The notes beneath the pieces are model-generated. The model had not been told where the DNA came from, did no database searches, and saw only the letters and a list, made by a program, of their open reading frames with translations. The position numbers were made by a program, and so were the translations under genes. A stretch of DNA of 64,000 nt from Nostoc paludosum FACHB-159 (GTDB lineage: Bacteria > Cyanobacteriota > Cyanobacteriia > Cyanobacteriales > Nostocaceae): positions 124,001-188,000 of the forward strand of contig NZ_JACJTU010000002.1 in the NCBI RefSeq assembly GCF_014698835.1, read 5' to 3'. Positions 35,394 through 44,228 of the stretch are shown here, one piece after another (within the stretch, counting starts at the first letter, position 1; every line of letters begins with the position of its first letter).

Positions 35394-38300
35394 TGTCCTT
35401 CCTTGGCAAGTTCTTTTTGCAGGGCAGTTTTAACTTGTTCATATTCTTGGTGTAGTTGTGATATTGACTCTAGGCTGCTTTGGAATTTATTACTTCGTCC
35501 TTGTCTTTCTAATTGCTTGCAAAGTTGTGCCAGGGTCATGGCTCCCACAGAGGCGCTGCTGGATTTAAGTTGATGTGCTGTCTTCCATAAAGTCTGGGCA
35601 TCTTGAGTTGCGATCGCTGTGCTGATATTTTGCACCAGTTTCGGAGTTTCTGTAAGATAACATTCAATCAGTTCTGCAAATGCCGCACGATCTCCTCTGA
35701 GTATATCCCGTAAAGATTTGATGGTTTTAGCATCAATATTGACATTATTGAATGTTTGGTCTTGTTTCTTTTGGAGTATATTGTCCGGTGGTTGCAATTC
35801 CCAGGACATGACTCGATCTTGTTGAGTTCTTTGGGGTGGGCATTTACTGAGTGCTTGGGCTAACTGTTCGATCTGCACAGGTTTACTAATATAGTCATTC
35901 ATCCCAGCAGCTAGACAAGCTTCGCGATCGCCCCGCATGGCATTGGCAGTGATCGCAATGATATAGGGACGAAAACCAACTTCCCATTGTTGATAAATTC
36001 TTCGAGTTGTTTCCAACCCATCCATTTCGGGCATGTGGACATCCATCAAAACTACGTCATAGGGCTGTTTTTCCAACGCTTTCAACACTTCTAGCCCATT
36101 AGTTACGACATCTGCCTGATAACTCATTTTCTGTAGCATCAGTAGAGCAACTTTCTGATTAACAAGTGTATCTTCTGCTAACAGAATCCGCAGTGGCGAT
36201 CGATATGCCAAATGCGGATCGACTGAGGGAGAATGGCAAGGAGAAATACTGGCTGGAGTCGTTTGATTACCCAAAACACGGGTAACAACATCATAAAGTT
36301 GAGACTGTTTAATTGGTTTGCTCAAAGAAGCAGCAAACTGCACATCACCAAAATTAAGAGAAGTTTCTAGTTTACCCAAAGGGGTCAGCATTACCAAAGG
36401 CAAATTTTCACAGCCAGATTCCTTGCGGATTTCACGAGCCAAGCTTAAACCATCCATTTCTGGCATCTGCATATCCAAAATGGCTATGTCAAACTGGGTT
36501 CCCTGAGCAAGTTGAGCTAAAGCTTCTTTACCAGATTTGGCAGCATAAGTTTGCATCTGCCAAGACTCTGCTTGCAAGCTAACAATTGTGCGGTTAGTGA
36601 GGTTGTCATCCACAATCAATAGCCGCTTTCCAGCTAGCTGCACTAACAAATTGCTAAATTCAGCTTGTTCTCCCACAGGAGCCACTTGGGCTTTAATGGT
36701 GAAGTAGAATGTTGAACCTTGGCAAGAGTAAGAGGATGATTTTTGACTTTTCCATGTACCAGGATTGCCACCAACAAACCCCTGACTTTCTACCCAAAGG
36801 GTACCGCCCATCATCTGACTAAGCCGCTTGCTGATTACCAATCCCAATCCTGTACCGCCATATCGGCGAGTCATGGAGACATCAGCCTGAGTAAAAGGTT
36901 GAAATAACCGTTCTATTTTTTCTGGTGCAATGCCAATACCTGTGTCTTTGATGGCAAATTGAATTTGGACTGGGGACTGGGGATTGGGGGCTGGGGATTG
37001 GGGACTGGGGACTGGGGACTGGGGACTGGGGACTGGGGACTGGGTACTAGGGATTGGGGATTGGGAAGAAGTTTGTTGAGTTAAATCGCCAGTCCCTAAT
37101 CCCACAGAAAGTACCACTTCTCCATTTTCAGTAAACTTGATGGCATTGTTGAGCAGGTTCATCAAGACTTGGCGCAAACGAGTTAAGTCGCCGATGATGT
37201 GAGTCGGAACTTGCGGCTCGATTAAATAAGCTAATTCAATATCCTTTTGGGCAGCTTTCGGAGCTAACACGTAGATAGCCTGTTCGACACAAGTTCTCAA
37301 ATCAAAGGGCTGTTCTTCTAATTCCAGTTTGCCCGACTCAATTTTGGAGAAATCTAAAATGTCGTTGATGATGGTGAGTAAAGCATCTCCACTGCTGCGA
37401 ACTGTTTCCACAAAGTCTTGCTGCTGGGGTGTCAATTCAGTATCCAGTAACAGACCTGTCATGGCAATAACAGCATTCATGGGGGTACGAATTTCGTGGC
37501 TCATCATTGCCAAAAATTCGCTTTTGGCGAGATTTGCGGCTTCTGCCTGACGTTTGGCTCGCTCCAAGGCAAAGTTTTTCAAAGTGAGTTCTTCACGTTG
37601 CCGGGTTTCTTGTTCGAGTAAGTGAGCTTGTGCCAAAGCAATACCCAACTGAGCTGCCACTGCTTCTAGTAATTCAATTTCATCTTGTGTCCACTGGCGA
37701 AAATGGCTACATTGGTGTAAAATTATAGCACCATTCGGTTCCCCTTGGTAAGAAGTGCGGACTGAAAGCATGGATTTTAGCCCAATTTTTTGGCAGGTAA
37801 GCTCAGCCCCTTGGAATAAAGGATCGACGTAAACATCTGGGGAGGCGATCGCACTTTCTTGTGCCATCATCTGCTCGGTATGGGGATTGTTAGGTATCAA
37901 AACTTCTAAGTTGAATATCGAGCAGTAATCAGGGAGAACGTTATATTCTGCGACTAGAGGAATTCGGGGGATGGGGTCATGAATGTAAGAATGAATTAAA
38001 CAGCGATCGACTCGAAATGCTTTGCCAATTTGAGTAGCAGCTGTCTGAAAGATTTTGCTTGTGTCTAGACTTTGGCGAATTTCTTGAGTAATTTGTTCGA
38101 GTAGTAGGGTGCGATGTAATTGCCTTTGCAGTGCTTCTTTGGCTCGTTTGTTTTCGGTAATGTCGTGATTGATGCCAATAGTAGCAACAATTTGCCCTTG
38201 TTCATCCTGTAAAGATGCTACCGTTGTTTCGCAAATTCCTTGAGTGCCGTCTTTACGAATAAAATTTATTTCTCCTGACCAGCGTCCTTTCTGAGTGACT

Positions 38301-39592
38301 GTTTGGAGAACTTCGGTGGTTAATGTTGCGACTACTTCCGGTTTATGTAAAATACTTGGAGTTTTACCCAATACCTCGGCTTTGGTGTAGCCAAACATGC
38401 TTTCGGCGGCAGGATTCCAGTCAATGATACTTCCTGTTAAATCCGTGATGATCGCGCCATCATGGATATTTTCAAAAGTGAGGGCTTGGTTACGCAGACG
38501 GGCTTCGGCAAGTTTGCGTAAGCGCAGCTCGTTGTAGACATCACTAATGTCTGTCTGAATGCCAATGAAATGACTTAACTTGCCATTTTCATCATGAATA
38601 GGAGAAATATTCAATTGATTCCAAAATAACTTCCCATCCTTGCGATAGTTGCGGAGAACTACTTTACAACTTTTTCCTGCTTTAATAGATGACCGTAGTT
38701 CATCGAGTGCCAATTGTTTGGTATCTGAGCCTTGCAAAAATCGACAGTTTTGCCCAATTACATCAGTAGCACTGTAACCTGTTATCTCCTCAAAAGCTGG
38801 GTTGACATAAATAACTGGATTATATGCAAGTCTGGCATCAGTAATAATAATTCCATTACTGGTAGCTGCAAGTGCCCTTTCCCTGAGTCTCAAGGTTTCT
38901 TCAACCAGTTTCATATCAGTAATATCAAACATAAATCCCCTCAGCATCGTAGGGGTTCCGGCTTCGTGAACTACGCTAACAACGTCTCGCAGCCAAATAA
39001 CTCGCCCGTCCGCTGCTAACATGCGGTATTCCAATTCGTGATTTTCGCACCTAGCAGTTGCTTCTTGACAAAAACGAACAGATTTTTCTCGGTCATGTGG
39101 ATGTAGATGATTGACCCAAAAATTTTCCTCATACCATTGGGCGATCGGATAATTTAGTAAGTCTACCGCTTGGGGCCCCACGTAGATAAATCGCCAAGTT
39201 TTTAGGTCTAATTCCCAAGGGATAACTTTGACAGTTTCCAACAGCTGCCGCAGACGATTTTCACTTTTGCAAAGAGCAATTTCTATCTGTTTTTGTTCAA
39301 AAATCCTGTGCGCTAACTCATGATTTTTTGCTGTTATCTGCTGGTTATTTGCTTTCATTTTTAGGGCAAAATAAATTGATAATGTCACCGTGCTGATAAC
39401 CAATAACCCAGCAATAAACAATCCAGCAATCATTGTAAATTGTGTTAATAACCCTGCAATTGGCAATAAGAGTTTTTGCCACAGTAAGATTACGCAAATT
39501 GAAAATAAAATCCCTAGCCAAAGTGCTAGGAATTGTCGTTTGCGGCAAAATTTCACAGCTTTGAACCAATCACGTTGGTGCTGTTTGACCAC
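35390..39592 (-). CDS. hybrid sensor histidine kinase PASx3-GAF-HisKA-HATPase-REC-REC-Hpt
   Basis: A 1400-aa membrane kinase. Two membrane helices lie at about 23-40 and 53-77. Then come three PAS/PAC units (about 105-490), a GAF domain (about 505-660), HisKA ([19 protein letters not shown]), HATPase (N-box [13 protein letters not shown]1 DTGIGI, G2 [10 protein letters not shown]), REC1 ([10 protein letters not shown]), REC2 ([14 protein letters not shown]) and an Hpt domain ([15 protein letters not shown]). This is a full phosphorelay chain in one protein. Between N-box and G1 there is an in-frame Ser/Pro/Gln insert (about 843-876) encoded by GGGGACT-type heptamer DNA at 36966-37066. It is followed, with ATGA overlap, by the REC-GGDEF cyclase, its probable output. 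Confidence 0.93.
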   Translation of the reverse strand: MVKQHQRDWFKAVKFCRKRQFLALWLGILFSICVILLWQKLLLPIAGLLTQFTMIAGLFIAGLLVISTVTLSIYFALKMKANNQQITAKNHELAHRIFEQKQIEIALCKSENRLRQLLETVKVIPWELDLKTWRFIYVGPQAVDLLNYPIAQWYEENFWVNHLHPHDREKSVRFCQEATARCENHELEYRMLAADGRVIWLRDVVSVVHEAGTPTMLRGFMFDITDMKLVEETLRLRERALAATSNGIIITDARLAYNPVIYVNPAFEEITGYSATDVIGQNCRFLQGSDTKQLALDELRSSIKAGKSCKVVLRNYRKDGKLFWNQLNISPIHDENGKLSHFIGIQTDISDVYNELRLRKLAEARLRNQALTFENIHDGAIITDLTGSIIDWNPAAESMFGYTKAEVLGKTPSILHKPEVVATLTTEVLQTVTQKGRWSGEINFIRKDGTQGICETTVASLQDEQGQIVATIGINHDITENKRAKEALQRQLHRTLLLEQITQEIRQSLDTSKIFQTAATQIGKAFRVDRCLIHSYIHDPIPRIPLVAEYNVLPDYCSIFNLEVLIPNNPHTEQMMAQESAIASPDVYVDPLFQGAELTCQKIGLKSMLSVRTSYQGEPNGAIILHQCSHFRQWTQDEIELLEAVAAQLGIALAQAHLLEQETRQREELTLKNFALERAKRQAEAANLAKSEFLAMMSHEIRTPMNAVIAMTGLLLDTELTPQQQDFVETVRSSGDALLTIINDILDFSKIESGKLELEEQPFDLRTCVEQAIYVLAPKAAQKDIELAYLIEPQVPTHIIGDLTRLRQVLMNLLNNAIKFTENGEVVLSVGLGTGDLTQQTSSQSPIPSTQSPVPSPQSPVPSPQSPAPNPQSPVQIQFAIKDTGIGIAPEKIERLFQPFTQADVSMTRRYGGTGLGLVISKRLSQMMGGTLWVESQGFVGGNPGTWKSQKSSSYSCQGSTFYFTIKAQVAPVGEQAEFSNLLVQLAGKRLLIVDDNLTNRTIVSLQAESWQMQTYAAKSGKEALAQLAQGTQFDIAILDMQMPEMDGLSLAREIRKESGCENLPLVMLTPLGKLETSLNFGDVQFAASLSKPIKQSQLYDVVTRVLGNQTTPASISPCHSPSVDPHLAYRSPLRILLAEDTLVNQKVALLMLQKMSYQADVVTNGLEVLKALEKQPYDVVLMDVHMPEMDGLETTRRIYQQWEVGFRPYIIAITANAMRGDREACLAAGMNDYISKPVQIEQLAQALSKCPPQRTQQDRVMSWELQPPDNILQKKQDQTFNNVNIDAKTIKSLRDILRGDRAAFAELIECYLTETPKLVQNISTAIATQDAQTLWKTAHQLKSSSASVGAMTLAQLCKQLERQGRSNKFQSSLESISQLHQEYEQVKTALQKELAKEGQ
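36966..37066. repeat. GGGGACT heptamer array inside the kinase gene
   Basis: About fourteen tandem units of GGGGACT and variants (GGGGATT, GGGGGCT, GGTACTA). Because 7 and 3 are coprime, three units encode a 7-residue period, seen in the protein as SPQSPVP repeats. The array lies in the HATPase-coding part and keeps frame. Confidence 0.9.
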
Positions 39593-40340
39593 TTATTAAC
39601 CCTCCAGCACTTTCGGGGCTTTTTGTGCTAACTTTCACTTTTAAGTAATCTAAAATATGAATGGCAAGGGGGCAATTACGGAATTTTTTTGAAGTAAAGT
39701 ACTTGTATTTTTTACGAAAACCTTTGTCAGAAGATGAGAAGGGGGTGGAATTTCGTGATGACTGATGACTGTTATCCCTGACAGTTAATAGACCTGCCTT
39801 GAAAATAGGGACTGGGGACTGGTGACTAGGAAAGAAATATTTTCATTCCTTCGTTGTGAATTGTGTTCATGGAGTCTCTTGCAAAAGTGTTTTTTGCACT
39901 CTTGTGGGAAAAGGGATACATGTTAAAGGGGAAAGGAAAATACCAAACCTTTCCCCCTTTCCCCTTTCACCGACTTCTGCAAGAAGTCTAATGGTCTAAA
40001 AAGGCTTTCCTTGTCTCCCTATCACCTTGTCCTCTTTGTTGATTAACTCCAGAATTTTGAAGCGAAGCTTGGATTTTAATCTAGGGTTGTGACATTTTAG
40101 CCAGTATTTTTATCTGCGATCGCAGTTTATAAGAAAAATGGGTGAAAACCCTTAGCCTTGAGGCAAGATATGAAAACCGATTCTGGTGTTTACCCCACAG
40201 TAGCGTGAAATATTTCTTTGCCGTTAACAGTCATCACTCAACAGTCAACCCTATTTTCAAGCTAGAGAACGCACCCAGAAAAGCAAAAATTTTATCGGAT
40301 GGAGAAACCTCCATCCAAAAGTTGAAAAACAACCTGTAAT
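39593..40340. other. 748-bp intergenic region with the second 102-bp repeat
   Basis: Contains the 102-bp repeat at 39787-39888 followed by a purine-rich run and the palindrome GACTTCTGCAAGAAGTC at about 39974. A 65-codon frame at 40142-40339 has no family pattern. No other feature is visible. Confidence 0.6.
39787..39888. repeat. 102-bp perfect dispersed repeat, copy 2
   Basis: Identical over all 102 bp to 11225-11326, 28.5 kb away in the same orientation. Flanking bases differ immediately on both sides. High identity implies recent spread or gene conversion. Confidence 0.9.
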
Positions 40341-40577
40341 TTAAATCACAGCTTCTTCACGTTGACAATCAAACACAACCACGAAAGAAGCGTTTGGAAA
40401 CTCCTGGCGTAAGTGCTGTATATAACCATCTGCATTAGAACGACTACGGAAGCGAGCAACAATTTCCCGTTCTGTATCAGGAAGCAAACGAGCGATCGCC
40501 CAAGAATTTAGGCGCTCTTTGTAGGCAATACTCTGATTTCCTGACTTGGAAGCTTTGTATTCAGTATTTTCTGGCAT
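40341..40577 (-). CDS. small hypothetical protein
   Basis: A 78-aa protein if it begins at ATG 40577 (MPENTEYKAS), with GGAAAAG upstream; ATG 40604 would add nine residues. It contains AIARLLPDTEREIVARFRSRSNADGYIQHLRQEFPNASFVVVFD in outline: a beta-alpha-beta small domain with an Arg-rich helix. No signal peptide, membrane helix or cysteine pair. It resembles small conserved cyanobacterial proteins of unknown function. It is a single gene between repeat-rich regions. I do not recognise a family. Confidence 0.65.
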   Translation of the reverse strand: MPENTEYKASKSGNQSIAYKERLNSWAIARLLPDTEREIVARFRSRSNADGYIQHLRQEFPNASFVVVFDCQREEAVI

Positions 40578-40901
40578 AATTATCTTTTCCGTATGAAGTT
40601 TCATGAAGGGCGTTAATTAGTTTCTAGGTAGGAATGCACTAACGCTTTTTTTTTAAGCTGCTGCCACCTTGTTATTCGATTATTTATGAATTGTCAACAC
40701 TGAGAGCAATATTTGAAACAAAGTAAATTTTAAATTGCAAGTGCTTATGACCTTCAAAGCTTGAATGTACAAGAGTTTTCAGAATAAAAAAATACTCAAG
40801 CTAAAAGTAAAGATAAGTATTAATGGGCAACTTTAATTGGTACACGTAAGTAAATCCTGTATAAGTAGTGAAATAGGCAATAAATCCCAAAGTTCAAAAC
40901 T

Positions 40902-40935
40902 CCGACCGATCAAAAAAGTCGGGTTCTTGTTGTTT
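40902..40935. terminator. CCGAC...GTCGG hairpin with T-rich tail
   Basis: CCGAC (40902-40906) and GTCGG (40918-40922) with an A-run loop, then GTTCTTGTTGTTTTT. It matches the common Nostoc terminator-like hairpin. No rightward gene precedes it, so its role is uncertain. Confidence 0.4.
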
Positions 40936-41089
40936 TTAAATTATAAAAAAGCGTCTTTTATTCGATTCCTTCTTGCGATGGGAATACCCTCTCACACTAC
41001 TTTCCGTTAAAAATCATCAATCATACAGTCTAAAATCAACACCAAATGCCATCCCTAAAAAGAGATGGGTTTAGCTTAATTATAACTGC

Positions 41090-41283
41090 TATGGCAGTCC
41101 TAAATCATTTGTGAAAATTATATATCTCTTTCTTCTTTCTTATCTTTGCATCCTACCCTACGGTAAGCCACTAGGTGTCTAGGCGTTCTTCTCTAACGAG
41201 AGGCTACGCGTTGGGGAAGCCTCTTGCAGAGAAAGCGTCGTTTCCTTATCAATATTTTTCACGAGTCATTTAGGATTGCTATA
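41090..41283. mobile_element. MITE-like element with 28-bp imperfect terminal inverted repeats
   Basis: Left end TATGGCAGTCCTAAATCATT...GTGAAAA (41090-41117) and right end TTTTCACGAGTC...GCTATA (41256-41283) are inverted repeats, 23 of 28 matching. The core (41181-41237) carries the same ctacgcgttgg...gaagcctct palindrome as the element at 18807-18966. No coding capacity. Confidence 0.65.
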
Positions 41284-41399
41284 TATAGAAATCATATTTG
41301 ATTTTTGAAAAAATCATTAAACTTATGCCTTCCTTTTTCTGTGTTCCCTGTTTTCTACCCAGACAAATAAATTCTCCGAATCAAACCTGATTCTTATAC

Positions 41400-41744
41400 C
41401 TATTTATCTAATAGTGATTCAAATTCAGCTTGTAAAGCGGTTATATCTGCCAACCTTGTGATTAATAAATTATCTTTCCCAGCATTAGTTAAACATAATT
41501 TCCAATAACGAATACTGTCTGAATTATTTACCCAAAACTGAATCACTGTATCTACAACTCTATCCATATTCCAACCCCGCTGCGCTGGAACTGATTCTAG
41601 AGATTTGAGAAATGTATCTAGCGTACAGGTATGCATTCCCAAATATTCTACGCCTTGGCGGGCTGGTTGTTCCCAACTCTGTTGTTGGCGATCAAAAAAC
41701 TGTAAAAGTGGAGATACTCCTACAATATCAAAAGTGTATTTCAT
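41400..41744 (-). CDS. small conserved-type hypothetical protein
   Basis: A 114-aa cytoplasmic protein with a strong ribosome binding site (GGGAGG, seven bases before the ATG). It begins MKYTFDIVGVSPLLQFFDRQ, has a central YLGMHTCTLDTFLKSLESVP and a C-terminal helix ITALQAEFESLLDK. The style is that of conserved Nostocales proteins of unknown function; no known domain was recognised. A CIRCE-like element stands about 250 bp upstream, so heat-shock control through HrcA is a possibility. The ATG context and codon usage support a real gene. Confidence 0.7.
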   Translation of the reverse strand: MKYTFDIVGVSPLLQFFDRQQQSWEQPARQGVEYLGMHTCTLDTFLKSLESVPAQRGWNMDRVVDTVIQFWVNNSDSIRYWKLCLTNAGKDNLLITRLADITALQAEFESLLDK

Positions 41745-41994
41745 AGTAATCCTCCCAGTTTTTAATTACTACCGTGAAATTTGTATTCTTAAAATAATGT
41801 TTTACAAATACCTAAAGCATCTAGAAAAAGTGTAATTCCTGTCTATATCGTAGGTATTAAAATAAAATTTCAAACTCAGAATGTAATCAGGGAGTGATTT
41901 AAGCTCACTTATTCCTTCAGCATTCCACAAAATTTAATTTGAGAATTCTGACGAATAGCTCCTGAATTATTTCCTATGAAATTTTAGTTAAAAT

Positions 41995-42021
41995 TTAGCA
42001 CTTGCAAGCTGAGAGTGCTAA
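41995..42021. promoter_or_regulatory. CIRCE element (HrcA operator), orphan
   Basis: TTAGCACTT-N9-GAGTGCTAA, differing from the consensus TTAGCACTC-N9-GAGTGCTAA by one base. This is the operator of the heat-shock repressor HrcA. It normally precedes groESL or groEL2, but here the nearest starts are the small gene at 41744 (minus) and the carboxypeptidase at 42352 (plus). Confidence 0.85.
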
Positions 42022-42204
42022 ATTAGATTTAGTTCTTAGACCTGTTATTAATTAGTTTCAGGCATAAATTTTAGGATTGTATATATTTTTAATAATTATT
42101 TAATAAGTTTATTGAGGAAATTCGAGAAATTATTTTGAGAGTGAAGACGACTAACAGATTCTTCATCTTTGGCTTCTTCTGGCTGAAATGACTCAGCACT
42201 TTTA

Positions 42205-42258
42205 GCGATGCCTACGGTGGTCACTGAGCTTTGTCGAAGTGACCACCGTAGGCATCGC
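42205..42258. repeat. 21-bp perfect inverted repeat with T-run
   Basis: GCGATGCCTACGGTGGTCACT (42205-42225) and its exact reverse complement (42238-42258) flank a 12-bp loop, followed by acTTTTTT. It is of the Nostoc dispersed-hairpin type and could act as a terminator or boundary for rightward transcription. Confidence 0.85.
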
Positions 42259-42351
42259 ACTTTTTTGGTTGCTCTTGAGCTATGGCCGGATGCTTGATTC
42301 GTCAGTGATATTGTAGATTTACGATTGACAGGTGCATAGTGAGGTTTAGTT

Positions 42352-44055
42352 ATGCCAGATGTTCGATTTGATAAATATTACCGTTACGAAGACCTGACAC
42401 CTATTCTTCACGGTTATGCTGAGGAATTTCCGCAATTAGTACGCATCGAAAGCATCGGCAAGAGTTACGAACAACGTGACATCTGGCTATTAACGGTTAC
42501 TAACTTCGCCACTGGTTTAGATGTAGAAAAACCTGCTCTCTGGATTGATGGCAACATCCACGCCACTGAACTGGCGCCGTCGAGTGTTTGCCTGTACTTT
42601 TTGCAAACGTTAGTTACAGCCTACGGCACCCACCCAGAAATTACCCGTTGTTTGGATACGCGTACCTTCTATATTTGTCCCCGCGTTAACCCTGATGGTG
42701 CGGAGTTGGCACTAGCTGACAAGCCGAAATTTATTCGCTCAGCCACCCGTCCCTATCCCCATGATGAAGAACCCAACGACGGGTTAGTCATGTCAGATAT
42801 CGATGGCGATGGTCGGATTTTGCTGATGCGAATCCCCGATGCCAATGGCGCTTGGAAAGTATGCCCCAGCGAACCACGGTTGTTGGTGCGACGCGAACCA
42901 ACAGAAATAGGTGGTCAGTATTATCGCTTACTGCCAGAAGGATTAATAGAAAATTATGACGGAGTTCAGATTCAGATTCAGCCTACTAAAGAAGGATTAG
43001 ACTTAAACCGGAATTTTCCATCTTTGTGGCGGCAAGAATTTGAGCAACCGGGGGCTGGTTCCTATCCAACATCGGAAACAGAAGTACGATCGCTCGTCGA
43101 TTTTATCACCACACATCTGAATATTACAGGGGCGATCGCTTTTCATACGTATAGCGGTGTCCTCATCCGTCCTTACACCCACCTTAGCGACGACGAATTC
43201 CCGGTTAACGACCTCCGCACTTACCAACGCATTGGCGAAAAAGGTACTGAACTCACCCAATACCCAGCGATTTCTGCTTTTCATGAATTTCGTTACGACC
43301 CCAAAGACGTAATTACAGGTACATTTGATGACTGGGCTTATGAATATCAAGGTTTATTTGCCTGGACAGTAGAAGTGTGGAGTCCCCAGCGCCAAGCCGG
43401 AATCGCTGATTACAAATACATTGACTGGCGGCGAGAACACCCTTTAGAAGATGATTTGAAACTCCTGCGCTGGAACGACGAAAAACTATCAGGTAAGGGT
43501 TACATAGATTGGTATCCCTTCGACCATCCCCAACTTGGAAAGATTGAACTGGGTGGTTGGGATACAATGTACGCTTGGACAAATCCACCTCCAGAGTTTC
43601 TCGAAAAGGAAATAGCCCTGTTCCCTGAGTGGTTGGTGTGGCATCTGTTGATTTCCCCTCGTTTAGAAATTTATGAAGCCAGCGTTCAGAACTTGGGTAA
43701 TGATACTTATCGAGTGCGATTAGTAATACATAATACAGGCTGGTTGCCTACATACATCACCCAAAAAGCCTTGGATAAAAAGCTGGTACGAGGTTGCATC
43801 TGTGAAATTGAATTGCCTGATGGTGCAATATTGGTAACAGGTAAGCGCCGTGAAGAGTTAGGTCAATTAGAAGGACGTGCCTACAAACCTTCAGTACCTT
43901 CTAGACCACAAAGAGATCCTACCAGCGATCGCGCCAAGGTGGAATGGTTAGTACGTGCTACCCAAGGTAGCACAGTTAAATTGCTAGCTCGTCACGAACG
44001 TGCGGGCGTTGTTCGCACCGAATTGTTATTAGTCATTAGTCAAAGTAATTCGTAA
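42352..44055 (+). CDS. M14-family zinc carboxypeptidase
   Basis: A 567-aa metallopeptidase. Zinc ligands are H70 and E73 in DGNIHATE and H265 in AIAFHTYSG; the catalytic Glu is E341 in AWTVEVWSP. The substrate-binding DLNRNFP is at 217-223. An insert of about 70 residues (147-210, with DIDGDGRILLMRIPD) lies between the first metal pair and the DLNRNFP loop, as in a known bacterial subgroup. The C-terminal 150 residues form a beta-rich domain. No signal peptide is visible, so it may be cytoplasmic. It cleaves C-terminal residues from peptides; specificity unknown. An intact, active enzyme is expected. Confidence 0.93.
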   Translation: MPDVRFDKYYRYEDLTPILHGYAEEFPQLVRIESIGKSYEQRDIWLLTVTNFATGLDVEKPALWIDGNIHATELAPSSVCLYFLQTLVTAYGTHPEITRCLDTRTFYICPRVNPDGAELALADKPKFIRSATRPYPHDEEPNDGLVMSDIDGDGRILLMRIPDANGAWKVCPSEPRLLVRREPTEIGGQYYRLLPEGLIENYDGVQIQIQPTKEGLDLNRNFPSLWRQEFEQPGAGSYPTSETEVRSLVDFITTHLNITGAIAFHTYSGVLIRPYTHLSDDEFPVNDLRTYQRIGEKGTELTQYPAISAFHEFRYDPKDVITGTFDDWAYEYQGLFAWTVEVWSPQRQAGIADYKYIDWRREHPLEDDLKLLRWNDEKLSGKGYIDWYPFDHPQLGKIELGGWDTMYAWTNPPPEFLEKEIALFPEWLVWHLLISPRLEIYEASVQNLGNDTYRVRLVIHNTGWLPTYITQKALDKKLVRGCICEIELPDGAILVTGKRREELGQLEGRAYKPSVPSRPQRDPTSDRAKVEWLVRATQGSTVKLLARHERAGVVRTELLLVISQSNS

Positions 44056-44201
44056 TTGATAATTCGTAATTCGTAATTACACCCCATAACGCATATTGGG
44101 GCTTGAATAATGAATAACTTTTTTATTTTCCATTAATAAATTAAGGAGCTTGTATCCTCAATTTATTAATTACGAATTACGAATTACGAATTACGAATTA
44201 T
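44046..44201. repeat. inverted TAATTCG/ATTACGA heptamer arrays between convergent genes
   Basis: TAATTCG-type units at 44046-44080 face ATTACGA-type units at 44168-44201, the same design as at 6335-6475. The arms can pair and may terminate transcription from both sides, as the flanking genes converge here. Confidence 0.8.
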
Positions 44202-44228
44202 TTTGACCAATGCTCGCACCGCGAACGG

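Larger units (their letters stand above)
40605..41399. other. 795-bp intergenic region with terminator-like hairpin and a TIR element
   Basis: Between two small leftward genes. Holds a CCGAC/GTCGG hairpin near 40902-40922 and the element at 41090-41283. The remainder is AT-rich with no recognised gene. Confidence 0.6.
41745..42351. other. 607-bp divergent intergenic region with a CIRCE site and a long hairpin
   Basis: Between the small leftward gene and the rightward carboxypeptidase. It contains the CIRCE element at 41995-42021 and the perfect inverted repeat at 42205-42258. No chaperone gene is nearby. Other sequence is AT-rich and non-coding. Confidence 0.7.

Noticed and set aside
40142..40339. 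A 65-codon rightward frame
   Set aside because: No ribosome binding site, no family pattern, low-complexity composition; probably chance.
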